Assembly: GCA_008729055.1 (NCBI GenBank)
Contig: SDUX01000002.1
Span: forward strand, 2,259,874-2,323,873
DNA: 64,000 nt
Direction: 5' to 3'
Origin: Pyropia haitanensis
Taxonomy: Eukaryota; Rhodophyta; Bangiophyceae; Bangiales; Bangiaceae
The notes beneath the pieces are model-generated. The model searched no databases. It had not been told where the DNA came from and worked only from the letters and a program-made list of their open reading frames with translations. Position 1 is the first letter of the stretch, and each line of letters begins with the position of its first letter. Positions 46,349-56,240 of this stretch are shown here, one piece after another. The translations under genes were made by a program, and so were the position numbers.

Positions 46349-46448
46349 CGCCGGTGCGAATGGGTCACATCCGCGGCAGAGACCGACTTCCCAGCGGTGC
46401 CACCGCAACGCCCACCCGGGGCCGCACACTGATCAGCCACGGCTGTAG
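44457..46448 (+). CDS. pseudokinase C-lobe joined to an ANTH-like segment, 5' partial
   Basis: The frame is open from the stop before 44457 but has no ATG before residue ~160, so the 5' end is missing or in another exon. After poly-Gly, residues 50-150 look like a kinase C-lobe: AHGNI replaces HRD-I, LGGFG replaces DFG, then EADDVYALGVLLYAWLTEG (helix F) and LRPPASRPLM. The catalytic Asp, the Lys after it, the metal Asn and the DFG Asp are all substituted, as in SCY1-like pseudokinases. Later, EGVFRALYRRPLSKHPVVAF and RSASLLAALLAAARAGVAP resemble the ANTH/ENTH core that binds phosphoinositides in clathrin-coat adaptors. The C-terminus is Ala/Gly/Arg-rich. A trafficking adaptor role is inferred. 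No N-lobe is found between 44,125 and 44,456. It converges with the lipid kinase gene. Confidence 0.55.
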
Positions 46449-46755
46449 GTGCGCCAACTTAAGAAGCGGACAGAGGGTGAAGGGCCCACCGATCCGTGGC
46501 CGCCGATGGTGGGGAGACGGAGTGGTGACGGGGCGTGGCTTGGCCCCCCGTCGATCCCTCTCCCTCCTGACGCGGGTGACTTCATGCCGCCGCAGTGTGG
46601 GGCGACCACAACCGTGAGTTGGCGGTGCCGGGGGGGCGTCTAAATTTAGTCCCCAGCGACCTCTCTCAACGCAACGGCAACGTCTGTGGCCGCCCCACCG
46701 CCCATCCCCGCATCTTCCACAGCCCTCCCCCCCTCCCATCTTACCCGGCGTTCCC
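46449..46755. other. intergenic between convergent genes
   Basis: This 307-bp gap lies between two 3' ends. It presumably holds both polyadenylation sites, but no AATAAA is present. No gene is seen. Confidence 0.4.
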
Positions 46756-48183
46756 TTACTTCTTGGCCTCTGCTGCCGCTTCCTCCTCTGCCCGCTCCTG
46801 CAGCATGCCCGACTTCACGTCCTCCCGCACCTTCTCCTCCACCTCTACTTCCACCTCCTCGTCCGCGTCGCTCCGAAACACCTCCGCCACGGTCGCGCCA
46901 ATCGACGCGGCGCCCGCCTGGACGCTCGACAAAAGACTGGCGCCCTTGTCCGACAGCTCCTCCACCAGCCGCTCCTTATAGTCGTGCTCCCGGGCGGCCT
47001 GCAGCTCGGGCGAGTCGACCAGCAGCTGCACCGCCCCGCGCTCAAGCTCGATCTCCACGGGCGTCTCGCCGACCATTTCGCCGTCGAGGACGACCTTTTG
47101 CGGCGGCTCGCAGTCGAGCGTCACCTTGCGCGCCTTGCCGCCGTGCACGTTGCTATTCTCCGCCGAGTCGGCCACGCCCACCGCTGAGAAGAAGACGTTG
47201 GCCACAGTCCCCGCCATGTCCAGGCCCGTCTGGGGGGTGTAGGCCATCACCTCCACGAGACCATCATCGGGGATGGGCTCGCCGAGGCCCTGCGCGAGCA
47301 CCGAGCTCCACGGCGCCGCGTTGGCAATCGTCACCGCCGCGACGCCCGACAGAGTGCCGACGAGGTCCTTTCCATCGGCAGACTCTGCGCGGTAGTGCAC
47401 CTTAAAGGTGGTGTGCTCCATGGCGCGCTGACCTGCCGAAAACATGTACGCCAGTGGCCCGTATTTGCGTTTCATCTCCCGGTCGGCCGACTCGACAACG
47501 TCGGCCTCGTAGCCAATGCCGACGAGCAGCAAAAAGGGCACCCCGTTGCACCGCCCCACGTCCACCGTCCACGAGTTGGACGACAGGCACACCTCGGCCG
47601 CATCCTGCAGGTCGGTCGGGATGCCCAGCGCCGCAGACAGCGCGTTGGCCGTGCCACGCGGGATGACGCCCAGCACCACCCCCTCGCGGCCAATCAGTGC
47701 TGACGCGACCGCGCCCACGGTGCCGTCACCCCCCGACGCGATCACCACGTCGGGGCTGTGCTCCTCGAGAGCGGAACGCGCCAGCTCCCCCGGCTCACAG
47801 TCCGCCGTCGTCTCGACGACATGGACGGTGACTTCCCGTTCGAGGACGGCCAGGATGGCCGCCAGGTCCTCCTCCCCATTCCCTGTCCCCGAAACGGGGT
47901 TGAAGATCAGCACGGCGGTGCGTTTGGGGCCCGCCGGCGCCTTGTCCTCGTCGCCGCTGCCGTCGGCCGCGTCTGCGGCGCCGCCATGGGCGCTGCTGCC
48001 GCTGCCGCTGCCAGTGGCGGCCATCCGCGCGCGGGCCGGCGAGGAGCCGCTGAGCGGGGCCTTGGCCACGGGCGCCGCCCCCGCCACAGTCGCCAGCCCC
48101 GCCCGGAGGGCCGACTGCCGCTGGCACTGGGCGAGCCGCGCCGCGACGCGGCCGAGGGCGGCGGTGGCATTGACAAACGCCAT
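46756..48183 (-). CDS. diacylglycerol/sphingosine-kinase-fold lipid kinase, organelle-targeted
   Basis: The intact single-exon gene encodes 475 residues. ATG 48183 is chosen because it opens an Arg/Ala/Ser leader without acidic residues (MAFVNATAALGRVAARLAQC), a likely mitochondrial or plastid presequence; the open frame further upstream is Arg/Pro filler. The DAGK catalytic domain shows FNPVSGTG at 94-101, the nucleotide loop GGDGTVGAVASALIG from 151, PRGTANALS from 175, then VGIGYEADVV from 221 and LDGEMVGETPVEIELERGAV near the C-terminus. All key family residues are present. The enzyme phosphorylates a lipid (diacylglycerol, ceramide or sphingoid base) with ATP; the YegS/BmrU-like spacing does not tell which. 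An acidic coiled tail (EEVEVEVEEKVREDV) ends the protein. Confidence 0.9.
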   Translation of the reverse strand: MAFVNATAALGRVAARLAQCQRQSALRAGLATVAGAAPVAKAPLSGSSPARARMAATGSGSGSSAHGGAADAADGSGDEDKAPAGPKRTAVLIFNPVSGTGNGEEDLAAILAVLEREVTVHVVETTADCEPGELARSALEEHSPDVVIASGGDGTVGAVASALIGREGVVLGVIPRGTANALSAALGIPTDLQDAAEVCLSSNSWTVDVGRCNGVPFLLLVGIGYEADVVESADREMKRKYGPLAYMFSAGQRAMEHTTFKVHYRAESADGKDLVGTLSGVAAVTIANAAPWSSVLAQGLGEPIPDDGLVEVMAYTPQTGLDMAGTVANVFFSAVGVADSAENSNVHGGKARKVTLDCEPPQKVVLDGEMVGETPVEIELERGAVQLLVDSPELQAAREHDYKERLVEELSDKGASLLSSVQAGAASIGATVAEVFRSDADEEVEVEVEEKVREDVKSGMLQERAEEEAAAEAKK

Positions 48184-48577
48184 GCCGACGCGGTACACCG
48201 CGCAGCGCGGCACGCGGACGAGGGCGGGGAGAGAGGGCGATGGGCGTGTGCACACGACACTGGGGGGGGGAAAGGGGGGGGAAAGGGGGGGGGAAGAGCG
48301 ACTGGGATTGATGGGGTAGACGTGCCCGGCGGCCTGCCCTTGGATGCCAGGCCAGGATGGTTCACCAGGAACGGCGCCTGGTATGGCCGTTGGCGGACAG
48401 GCAGGTCGGCGTGTGTCTGGCGCAGACACAGGCAGTCTGCGGTGGCAGCGGGGACGGCGGCGACACACGCCGGTCACGGCGGAGGGGCGCCGGCCGCCAC
48501 GGTTGGGAGCTCACGTGTGACATGCAAAAAATAGGAACGTGCCTACACAATTGGGAACACGAACACGGACGCATGTG
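48184..48577 (-). promoter_or_regulatory. upstream region of the lipid kinase gene
   Basis: About 390 bp separate the lipid-kinase ATG from the first inverted-repeat element. G-runs lie at 48,260-48,293. The promoter should be here or inside the element, which carries several CCAAT boxes. No TATA box is evident. Confidence 0.35.
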
Positions 48578-49040
48578 TTGCAGTTTTCTGAATTTTGGTC
48601 GATCCTGACAAGAACAAGAACAACAGTCCACTGCCCAATAAATTGCCTCACAGGTTGCCTGTCTGACCAATGAGAGCCCCGTATGAGTCCCTGCTGTTGT
48701 GCAATCTGTCCGATCTGAGATTTTCTGGTCATCCCGAGCACAGGGAGGGGAGAACAGAGTAGAACAGACCTCTGTGGCAAGCTGCACAACGGTTCCTGAG
48801 AAAATCGAGCCGAGATGAAGGGAAACTCAGGCGAGATCAGACGAGAGAATAACAGTGTCCTGACCAATCAGCGATTGGGACGAGGCTCGCTGCGGCCGCA
48901 GCCAATCATCGGCTTCAGACGATCGGGCCCCTACAGCACACTATTGGCTCGCCCTCAGCTACCAGGACACGATTGGCTCACACTGTTGTTCTTGCACTGT
49001 TGTTCTTGTCCGGATCGGCCAAAATTAGGAAAACTGCAAT
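48578..49040. mobile_element. ~460-bp MITE-like element with ~48-bp terminal inverted repeats
   Basis: The left end (48578-48627) starts TTGCAGTTTTCTGAATTTTG and the right end, read inward on the minus strand from 49040, starts TTGCAGTTTTCCTAATTTTG. Similarity continues through GGYCGATCC and GACAAGAACAA. The right end holds a 14-bp tandem repeat (CAAGAACAACAGTG, twice). The element is far less GC-rich than the genome and has no ORF, so it is non-autonomous. The interior carries six or seven CCAAT/ATTGG boxes within 330 bp. I cannot see an unambiguous target duplication. Confidence 0.8.
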
Positions 49041-49272
49041 ACCACCGACAGCCAACTCGACCGAGAGAAGACGCACGGGATGCAAAGTGGTTTTGGTCCG
49101 GGCCTGCGATTGACAGAGCTCTTTGGTCGATTCCCACCAGACTCCCGTCGCTATTGAGGCCTGTCCCACGACACGCGCTCTTCCATCGAAATTGAAAAAT
49201 CCATTACTATACTTTCCAAAAGAGTGTTCGTTTTTTGATGCGTCATGGGCGCTGCTGCTCGGCCCGCCGGCA
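49041..49272. other. lower-GC spacer between two inverted-repeat elements
   Basis: No gene and no repeat seen in this 230-bp spacer. Its GC content is also low, so it may be part of a larger, nested insertion. Confidence 0.4.
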
Positions 49273-50919
49273 CAGTGCAGCTTGCACCAGGATCCACCTC
49301 AAAGCCTCTTCAAGACCTGATCCGGGCGGAAATCGGGCCCGGAGGCTTGAAGACCCCCTCCTGAAAGCACCGTAGGGCACGATTCCTTGAAGTGATCTTG
49401 ATAAACCTTGATATGAACGTCTTTGCGGACGTGAACGAGGACGTGCGAGGTACCACAAGGTGCGCCAGAGACAGAGCCATACAGAGACGTGAGAAAGAGC
49501 CTGCACCGAGAAGAGTTTGGCGTTTTATCAAGGAAATTCAAGCAAAATTCAACCGATCGATTAAGGGGGTCGCGTCCTGCTCTCCGCTTGAAGAGGTCGT
49601 GATCGCGCCTCTCTTAACCCAAGTACGTCACTCGGCACGGTTTTCGACCGCTCGTGTGCCGAAGCAGTCCGGGTTTATGCCCTTGATTCTGGGCACTTGC
49701 GAAGCTCAACGGAGTTGATCTCGAGTGATACACCCTGTATCTCGCTCGTTTGATGAGTCTCTGTGGACTGCTTCCATCAAATGGACAGCGAAGTACGCGA
49801 CCGTGCAGTCTCTGATGCTCCTTCCCCGACGTTGGATGGGTTCATTGATGCCGCAGCAGTCTGGCTACGGCATGCACTGCTGGCTCGGTCGGCGGAGTCA
49901 CCTGAACCGGCACCAGCGTGCCGAGGACTGTGTCGCGTGCAGCTTCAGTGCACACTCGCCTACGTCTCTGCCCCCCCCCCCCCACCTCCCCCCCCCCCCC
50001 CAGCCTTCTCCTCACGGACACCTGAGCATCTGCTCCGTCAATTGTAGGCAACTGCTTCAGCTGCCACGCACTTGCCAGCACCCACGCCTACCCATGGCGC
50101 ACCTCCTCCCCTGGCGCGACCGCGAATTTTCCGCTTCAACCCCCCCCCCCCCCCCCCTCGTCGTCCCGATGCCTTCCGGCCACGCCTCCTCCATTCCCAG
50201 ACACCCCCTCCTGGCCGTCACGGACGCCCCTCATCGCTCACCTCCTCCCCTGGCGCGTCCTCCTCTTCCCGCACCCACCCCCCGCCAAACTTCCCGGTCC
50301 CCATGCCTGCATGCGGCGCCCCTTTCTCTCGCCAAACCCCCTCCCCCCCCAATCTTTCACTCCGCCCGATGCGCGGGGAAGTGGAGGGCGTCAGCGGTGA
50401 GGGTGGCTTCTCAAAAACGGAAAGCGGTCGTTTGCCACCGGAATGAACGGGATGAGAAGTGCGGGGGGGCATACAGGACACTGGTGAATAGGCCGTGCGC
50501 GTGTGACGGACATCGTGTCGCTCGCTCTCTTGGCGATGACCGAAGCACGTGGGACAGGCCAGGGTTGTGGCCGGGGCCGTGTCGCCTTGCTCGGTTCCGT
50601 TAGACGCCTCCAACCCGGGGGTTGGGACCTCTTGTCGGCCGCAATCGGGCAGAGGTTCTCGCGCCGATGGGGACTGACATGGAGAGTTAAGAAGAGTTGG
50701 AATGTACTGGGGCCCTCCTTAACGCACGCCTAGCTCGACCTTAGTATCGTACTTCTTTGTATTGGCTACGCCACTAAGTGTGAAGATCGGACCTTAACTT
50801 GGCCGTGTCGCGGTGCGCGCGGCGCTTTGAAGAGGTACCTCTTCAAGGAAATTCAAGGCTGCTTCAACGCCTTCCGGCTTGAAGAGGCTGTGAGGTGGAT
50901 CCTGGTGCAATGTGCACTG
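49273..50919. mobile_element. ~1.65-kb element with ~42-bp terminal inverted repeats
   Basis: The left end at 49273 reads CAGTGCAGCTTGCACCAGGA, then TCCACCTCAAAGCCTCTTCA. The right end, on the minus strand from 50919, reads CAGTGCACATTGCACCAGGA, then TCCACCTCACAGCCTCTTCA. Only about three mismatches fall in 42 bp. Sub-terminal copies of CTCTTCAAG recur, including the perfect 20-bp palindrome at 50827-50846. The interior holds C-runs (49,975-50,000; 50,140-50,158) and no long coding frame, so it is non-autonomous. I see no clear target-site duplication. Little divergence between the ends suggests a fairly recent insertion. Confidence 0.8.
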
Positions 50920-51756
50920 CGCGGCCGTCCACTCGACCGACTCACGGATGGAATTAAACCGGTGGCGAGTGGACGACCACACGTTGGAGGTGGTCGCGAT
51001 GGTCCCTGCGCCCACAAATCTGCTACCACGCCACGCTGTATCTCCCCGACCACCTCCCCGCTGCCGCCACCGCCATCGCCACGTTGACGGTCGCCTGCCT
51101 CTCATCCGCGTCGCACACCACCACCACACCCACCCAGACGCGCGTCTGCCCCACCAGGGGGACGATATTGACACCCCACCAATACGTGTGTGGGGGGGGG
51201 GCGTGTGACCATCGCGCCTGCTGCGCGCCCAAACGGCGGGGCGCGCACGCGGCGGCGGCGCCGGCAGGGGGGTCAACCGGCGCGCACGAGCGAGTTCGCC
51301 CACAACCGCCACCCGCCACCTTCGTGGAGCGCCGCGTGGGGGGGGGGGGGGGGGCGTTTGGTCGACCACGGTGAAAGGGTCCTCGCCTGTGACGGCCGCC
51401 GCCTCTCCATGTTCTACCTGCGGCGGCCCGCACCCACATCTAGCTACTGTGCCACGCCGCGGCCGCCACCCGCGCGGTCGGCCACGCGCTCACCCGCGCC
51501 CACCGCATCGTGCACCACCCTCCTGCTGGGCCGTGGACGCCATTTCCCCACGTACGTACCTTGACGCTTGCCGTTCAGAGGGTCCGCGGCACCCGCGGGC
51601 AACGGCACCGTCGGTCCACGCTGCCGCTCTCCGCACCGCCCGCGCCGTGGTGAGCCTCTGTGCCCCGGGCGCGCCCGCGGTGGGCACCTTGATACCCCTC
51701 CCCCTGCTCTTGGCCTCCCCTCTTTACCTCCCCCCTCCTTCCCCCAGCGCCCTCTC
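50920..51756 (+). other. region upstream of the B-box gene, possible leader intron
   Basis: No recognisable protein. One plus frame at about 51,010-51,190 is protein-like (YHATLYLPDHLPAAATAIAT; PTQTRVCPTRGTILTPHQY) but leads nowhere. A donor-like GTACGT at about 51,551 and a long pyrimidine tract ending in CCCCCAG at about 51,741-51,747, just before the B-box ATG, could frame a 5'-leader intron. This is inference. Confidence 0.3.
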
Positions 51757-52251
51757 ATGGCGACCTACGCCCCCGTCCGGCCGCTGTGCGAAGGCTGTGC
51801 CGCCGCCGCCGCGTCCACCTACTGCACCCTCTCCGCGACCGCCCTGTGCCCCCCCTGTGCGGAGCGGACCCACGGCGGCGGCGGCGGCGGCGACCACGCG
51901 TGCTACCCCCTCGGCCCCGCGCCGGCGGTGCTGGCGCTGTGTGGCGTGTGTGGGCGCCTGCCGGCGGGCGTGTCAGGCTCGTGCGACGGGTGTGTGACGG
52001 GCCGTGGCGGCGGCGGCGGCTACGGCGGCGCGCCGGGCGCGCCAGGCGGCGCAAGAGGCGGCGGCCGTGGCGGCGGCACGACGACCGACGGGGAGAGTGG
52101 AGAGAGCGACGGCAGCGACCACAGCGGCGAGAGCGGCACGAGCGGCGACGGCGTTCGCGGGTCGTATGATTGGGGCGGCAGCGGGGGGGTCCACCGCTTG
52201 CGGGAAGGCTTTGCGGCGATGCGGATGAATGAGAAGGGCGGCCACCGTTGA
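51757..52251 (+). CDS. B-box-type zinc-finger protein
   Basis: The single-exon gene encodes 164 residues from ATG 51757. Residues 11-47 form a B-box: C11-x2-C14-x8-C23-x7-C31-x2-C34-x4-H39-x7-H47, the spacing of B-box domains that bind two zinc ions. A second CxxC...CxxC set follows (C62, C65, C76, C79), probably another zinc site or the remains of a second B-box. The rest is Gly/Ser/Asp-rich and disordered, ending in a short basic segment (RLREGFAAMRMNEKGGHR). There is no RING, coiled coil or CCT domain. In plants and algae such proteins are often transcriptional co-regulators; a nuclear role here is inferred. The gene converges with the kleisin gene. Confidence 0.75.
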   Translation: MATYAPVRPLCEGCAAAAASTYCTLSATALCPPCAERTHGGGGGGDHACYPLGPAPAVLALCGVCGRLPAGVSGSCDGCVTGRGGGGGYGGAPGAPGGARGGGRGGGTTTDGESGESDGSDHSGESGTSGDGVRGSYDWGGSGGVHRLREGFAAMRMNEKGGHR

Positions 52252-52364
52252 CGGGAGGGGGGGGAGGGGGGGTTTGGGGAGCCGCTAGACCGGCGGTGGG
52301 TTTCGCGCGGCGGGTGGAGGGCGCTGCGTGGTGTGCACCGGCATGAAGGGGCCAACGGCTTGCA

Positions 52365-52398
<34 letters not shown>

Positions 52399-52744
52399 CC
52401 TCTTCCTTTTTTCTTCCCAGTCGATTCGTTTTTGTTTGTTTTGTGTTGCTCTGTTCTTGTCTGCCACTCTCTTATGATTCGCCCCGTGCGTGGCGCTCGT
52501 CACGGGCCCTTGCACTGGGTGCGCGCCCGTACGGCGTGCGCACCCAAATGGGGTGTGGCCCCTCCGGATGACCGTGGCCACTTGTGTACATACGCTCCTC
52601 CGGTTCGCATGGCGTACGCCGACACCTCTGCCCCTCGCCGCCGCCGGCCACGGCACCGGTGCCGCACGGGCGTGGCTGCCCGTCCCACCGCAGAAGTGGG
52701 AGCTGGCCCCACGCCCCTCCCCGCACCCCCCCACGCTTCTCCCA
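52252..52744. other. intergenic between convergent genes
   Basis: Contains the (TG)n tract listed separately, followed by a T-rich stretch at about 52,400-52,460. No gene seen. Confidence 0.4.
52368..52396. repeat. (TG)n microsatellite
   Basis: About 14 uninterrupted TG dinucleotides just beyond the B-box gene. Confidence 0.9.
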
Positions 52745-54484
52745 TCAACTCCCGCCCTCCCCCCCCTCTGCGGCGGCGGCCGCCGCGACCAGTGGCGCCC
52801 GCGCGTGCACCCAAATCTCCCCAAACGGCGCGTCCTGCCGCAGCGCGACGGCGCCCTCGGTGGCGAGCGCGAGCGTGTGGAAAAACGTGCGCGCTGCGGT
52901 GCGGCGGGAGGTGCCGCGCACAAACGAGAGGAAGCCCGTCAAGGGCGGGGGGGGGGCACCACGAGGGGCGCCCGTCGCACCCGTCGCCCCCTCCTCCTCC
53001 TCCTCCTCCTCCTCCTCCTCCTCCTCCTCCTCCTCCTCCTCCTCCTCTTCTCTCTCCTCTTTCTCCCCTTCCCCCTCGTCTGCGGTGGCGCCCGCCGCCA
53101 CCGCCGCTTGGGCCGCGTCATCCCGGGCGGCCACCCCTCCCCTCCTACCCCCCGGCCGCGTGGCGGGCGGCCGAGCACCCCCGCCGCTCGCCCCGCCTCG
53201 ACGAGCAGCTGCAGCACCTTGGCCCGCGCGGCCGCGTCGGGCGCGACGACCCCCCCCCCCCTCCCGACGCGGACCCCCCCCGGCGTCCACCTCGAGCGGC
53301 GGCAGTACCAGCGCCGGCGGCCGCGCCACGGTGCTCCCCACACTCCCGTCGCGGCGCGGGGTTGCGGAGGGCGCCGCCGCCAGCGGCAGCGTCGGCGGCG
53401 CCGTGCCCGACGCGTGGGTGAGGCCAGACGCGACGCTCCGCGGCGCGTCAGAGGCGGCGGCGCCGCCGGGCGGCTCGGCGGGAGCCCCAAACGCCAGCCG
53501 CCGCGCCACGTGCGCGGGCGTGACGCCTGGCGTGCCGAGCGCGACCGCGTCGGGTGGGAGGGGGAGAGAGTGGCGGAGGAGGCGCTCCCGCTCCACCTCG
53601 ACAGTGGGGGGACGGGCGGCTGCGGGGGCGGGGGAGCCAGGCGGGGCGGGTGGCGGCGGCACCGGCGGGTCGGCCCCGTCGGCCGCACCCGGTGCGGGCG
53701 TGCCAGCGGCGGGTGGCGGCTGCCCGCCAGTGGCTCGCACCGCGGGTGCCGCCCCGTCCGCCCCCACCGCCGCTGCCGCGGCCGCCACGCCGGGCGTGGA
53801 TGCGGGTGGGGGTGGCGGCGGCGGCGGGGGCACGCCCGGCAGACCCCCCACCGGCGCACCGTCGGCGCCGACCAGGGACGAGGACCCGCCGGCCGTCGAC
53901 GGGGGCGTCGGCATGCCGAGGCCCGCAGACGACGCGGGGGTCACACACCGCGCGGGGCCCACCAACGGGGGGTGCGCGGCGGCGGCTGGTGCCGCCGGCT
54001 CCCCGCCTGCGGCTGGGGGGGGGAGGGCGGTGCGCCGGCTGCCGACGACGCCGCCGCCGCAGACGCCAGAGCGGACGGGGGGGCCCCGCCGCTGCCGCCG
54101 CTGCCGCCAGCTCTGCCCGACGCCGGCGGTACCGGCGGCGTTGGCGGCGCTGCCGGTGGGGGTGGCAGGTCGGGGGACGCGGCGGCGGCGGCGGCGGCGG
54201 CCGCCGCCTCGGGCGGGGCGGCAGCCGCCGCCGCGGCCGCGGCCGCGTCTGCCAGCGGCGGCGGCGGCGCCGCGGCCGCGTCCCCCGCCCCCCCCCCAGC
54301 CAGCAGCGCCGCGTCCTCAGCGCCGGCCTCTGCGTCCGAGCCGCCGGCCAACCCCCCCCCCCCGCCGCGGGCGCCCCACAGCTGCTCGGCCGCCGCGGCG
54401 AGCGCGCAGCCCGGGGCGCCGCCGCCGGCCAGGCGCGGGAGCCCGCCCAGGAGCGCCGCCACCGACGGCCGGCCGCCGCCGGCG

Positions 54485-54516
<32 letters not shown>

Positions 54517-54860
54517 TGCCAGCGGCGGCTCGCCCCCAGCGGCGGCGCCGTCGGCCGCTGCCAGCGGCGGCAGCGTAATGGCGGCCGCGTCGACGAGGCT
54601 GGCGCGGACGGCCGCGACGGGGCGGAACGGCTCGGCGTCGAGGAGGGCGGCGGCGGCGCGGCCGCGCCGGCCAGCGGCGGCGGCGGCGGCGGCGGCGGCA
54701 GGCGCCGCGGCTGCCGCCGCTGTCGCGGCAGGCGCCGCGGCCGCGGCCGCGGCCGCCGTCGCCGCCGTCGCCGCCGCCGCCGCTGCCGCCGCCGCCGCGT
54801 CTCCCGCGTCGGGCCCGGCCGTCGCTGCCCCTGCAGCGGGGCCGTCCGCCGCGGCGGGCC

Positions 54861-54897
<37 letters not shown>

Positions 54898-55305
54898 TTT
54901 GCCCGCCGTTGGCGACCCCCCGGCGGTCCCGGCGGCCGTCCCCGCGTCGGCGGCGGCCGCCGCCGACGTTCCCCCCGCGCCCGCCCCCCCCTCGCCCCTC
55001 TCGCCGCCGCCGCTGCCCCCCCCCCGCGGCGCCACGCCGCCCTCCTCCTCCTCATCGGGCACCACCAGCGTCGGCAGCGGCACCGCCGCCGCTGCGCCAC
55101 GCGCGCGGGCGCTCCCGCCGCGGCTCCCCGCCGCCCGCGCGGCGGCGCGGGCGGCGGCGAGCCCCCCGCCAAACGCCGTCAGCGGCGGCAGCGCCGCCGC
55201 GCCCGCGCCGGCCGCGGGTGCCAGCAGCAGCCCCGAGCCGCCGCCGTCGCCCCAGCCGCCGCCGCCGCCCCAGCCGCCGCCGCCGCTGCCGCTGCCGCTG
55301 CCGCT

Positions 55306-55339
<34 letters not shown>

Positions 55340-55843
55340 ACGCCGCCGCCGCCCCCCGACGACGACGGGAGCGTAATGTCCGCCTCGCGCGCGGCAAACG
55401 GGGTGCTCACCACCGCGCTCAGCTCCACGTCGGGCGGCAGCGGCGGCCGCGCAACGACACTCGCGGCGGCGGCGCCGGCGCCGCCACCGCCGGCGCCCCA
55501 CGCCCCCCGCCCTCCCGCGCCGCCCGTGCCACCGCCGCCGCCGCCGCCTCCACCGCCGCCGCGGCCGCCGCGGCCGCCGCCGGCGGCGGCGCCCCCCCCC
55601 GCCAGCGGGGGATCCCCCTCGAGCGCCGACGCGGCGAGCGCGGCCGCGACGCTGCCGCCGTCGGCGGCGCCGCCGCCGAGCGACAGCGCCAGCCGCACGC
55701 GCTTGCCCAGCGGGTCGGCCGCGTCGCCGGCGCCGTCCAGGTCAATCGCCGCGCGGAGGCGCTTGCGCCGCGCTGCCGCCGCCGCGCCCGCGCCGCCGCC
55801 CTCGTCCTCTGTGGCGAGCGCAAACGGGTCGTCGCCGGCAGCC

Positions 55844-55891
<48 letters not shown>

Positions 55892-56240
55892 GCGGCGGCG
55901 GCGGCCTTGCGGCCACGCGCCGCGGCGGGCGGCGGGCGGGCGTCCCCCCCCCCCGCGGCGCGCCCCCCCCCGCGAGCCGCTGCAGGGCGGCGAGCGCCGC
56001 CGCCGCCTCGGCGGCGAGCATCCCCACCTTGCGCGTGTACACGCGCGCCAGCCCCCACAGCAGCGTCGCGGAGAGGCGGAGCGCGAGCGGCGCCGCGGGC
56101 GCCCGCACCGCCCCCGCGAGGCCCGCGATGGACGCCGCCGCCACCCACCGGCGGGGGAGCCGCGCCTCGCCGAGCGTGCCGGCCACCCACACCTGCGCGA
56201 GCGGGCCCGCCCGGGTGAGCACGCGGAGGGAGTAGAACAT
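52745..56240 (-). CDS. cohesin kleisin subunit, RAD21/REC8 family
   Basis: ATG 56240 opens MFYSLRVLTRAGPLAQVWVA, then ALRLSATLLWGLARVYTRKV and GMLAAEAAAALAALQR. This is the kleisin N-terminal domain that binds the SMC3 coiled coil. The opposite end, before TGA at 52745, has FVRGTSRRTAARTFFHTLAL and ALRQDAPFGEIWVHA, the winged helix that binds the SMC1 head. Both ends are in order at kleisin distance, with about 1,165 codons between the start and the stop. The middle is disordered Gly/Ala/Pro/Ser sequence. At least two frame changes occur, near C/G runs at 55,932-55,980 and 53,236-53,285 and at 53,941-53,965; PDAAARAKVLQLLVEAGRAA, expected before the winged helix, lies in the third frame. (CTC)n at 52,989-53,047 encodes poly-Glu. 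Mitotic RAD21 versus meiotic REC8 cannot be decided. It seems functional with assembly errors, since both binding domains are intact. Confidence 0.8.
52989..53047. repeat. (TCC)n tract encoding poly-Glu
   Basis: About 20 trinucleotide copies, read as a Glu run of about 20 on the minus strand in the kleisin gene, shortly before the winged-helix domain. Polymorphic length is likely. Confidence 0.85.

Noticed and set aside
52490..56218. A 1,242-codon plus-strand ORF
   Set aside because: It is the antisense shadow of the kleisin gene; the conserved N- and C-terminal domains are on the minus strand.
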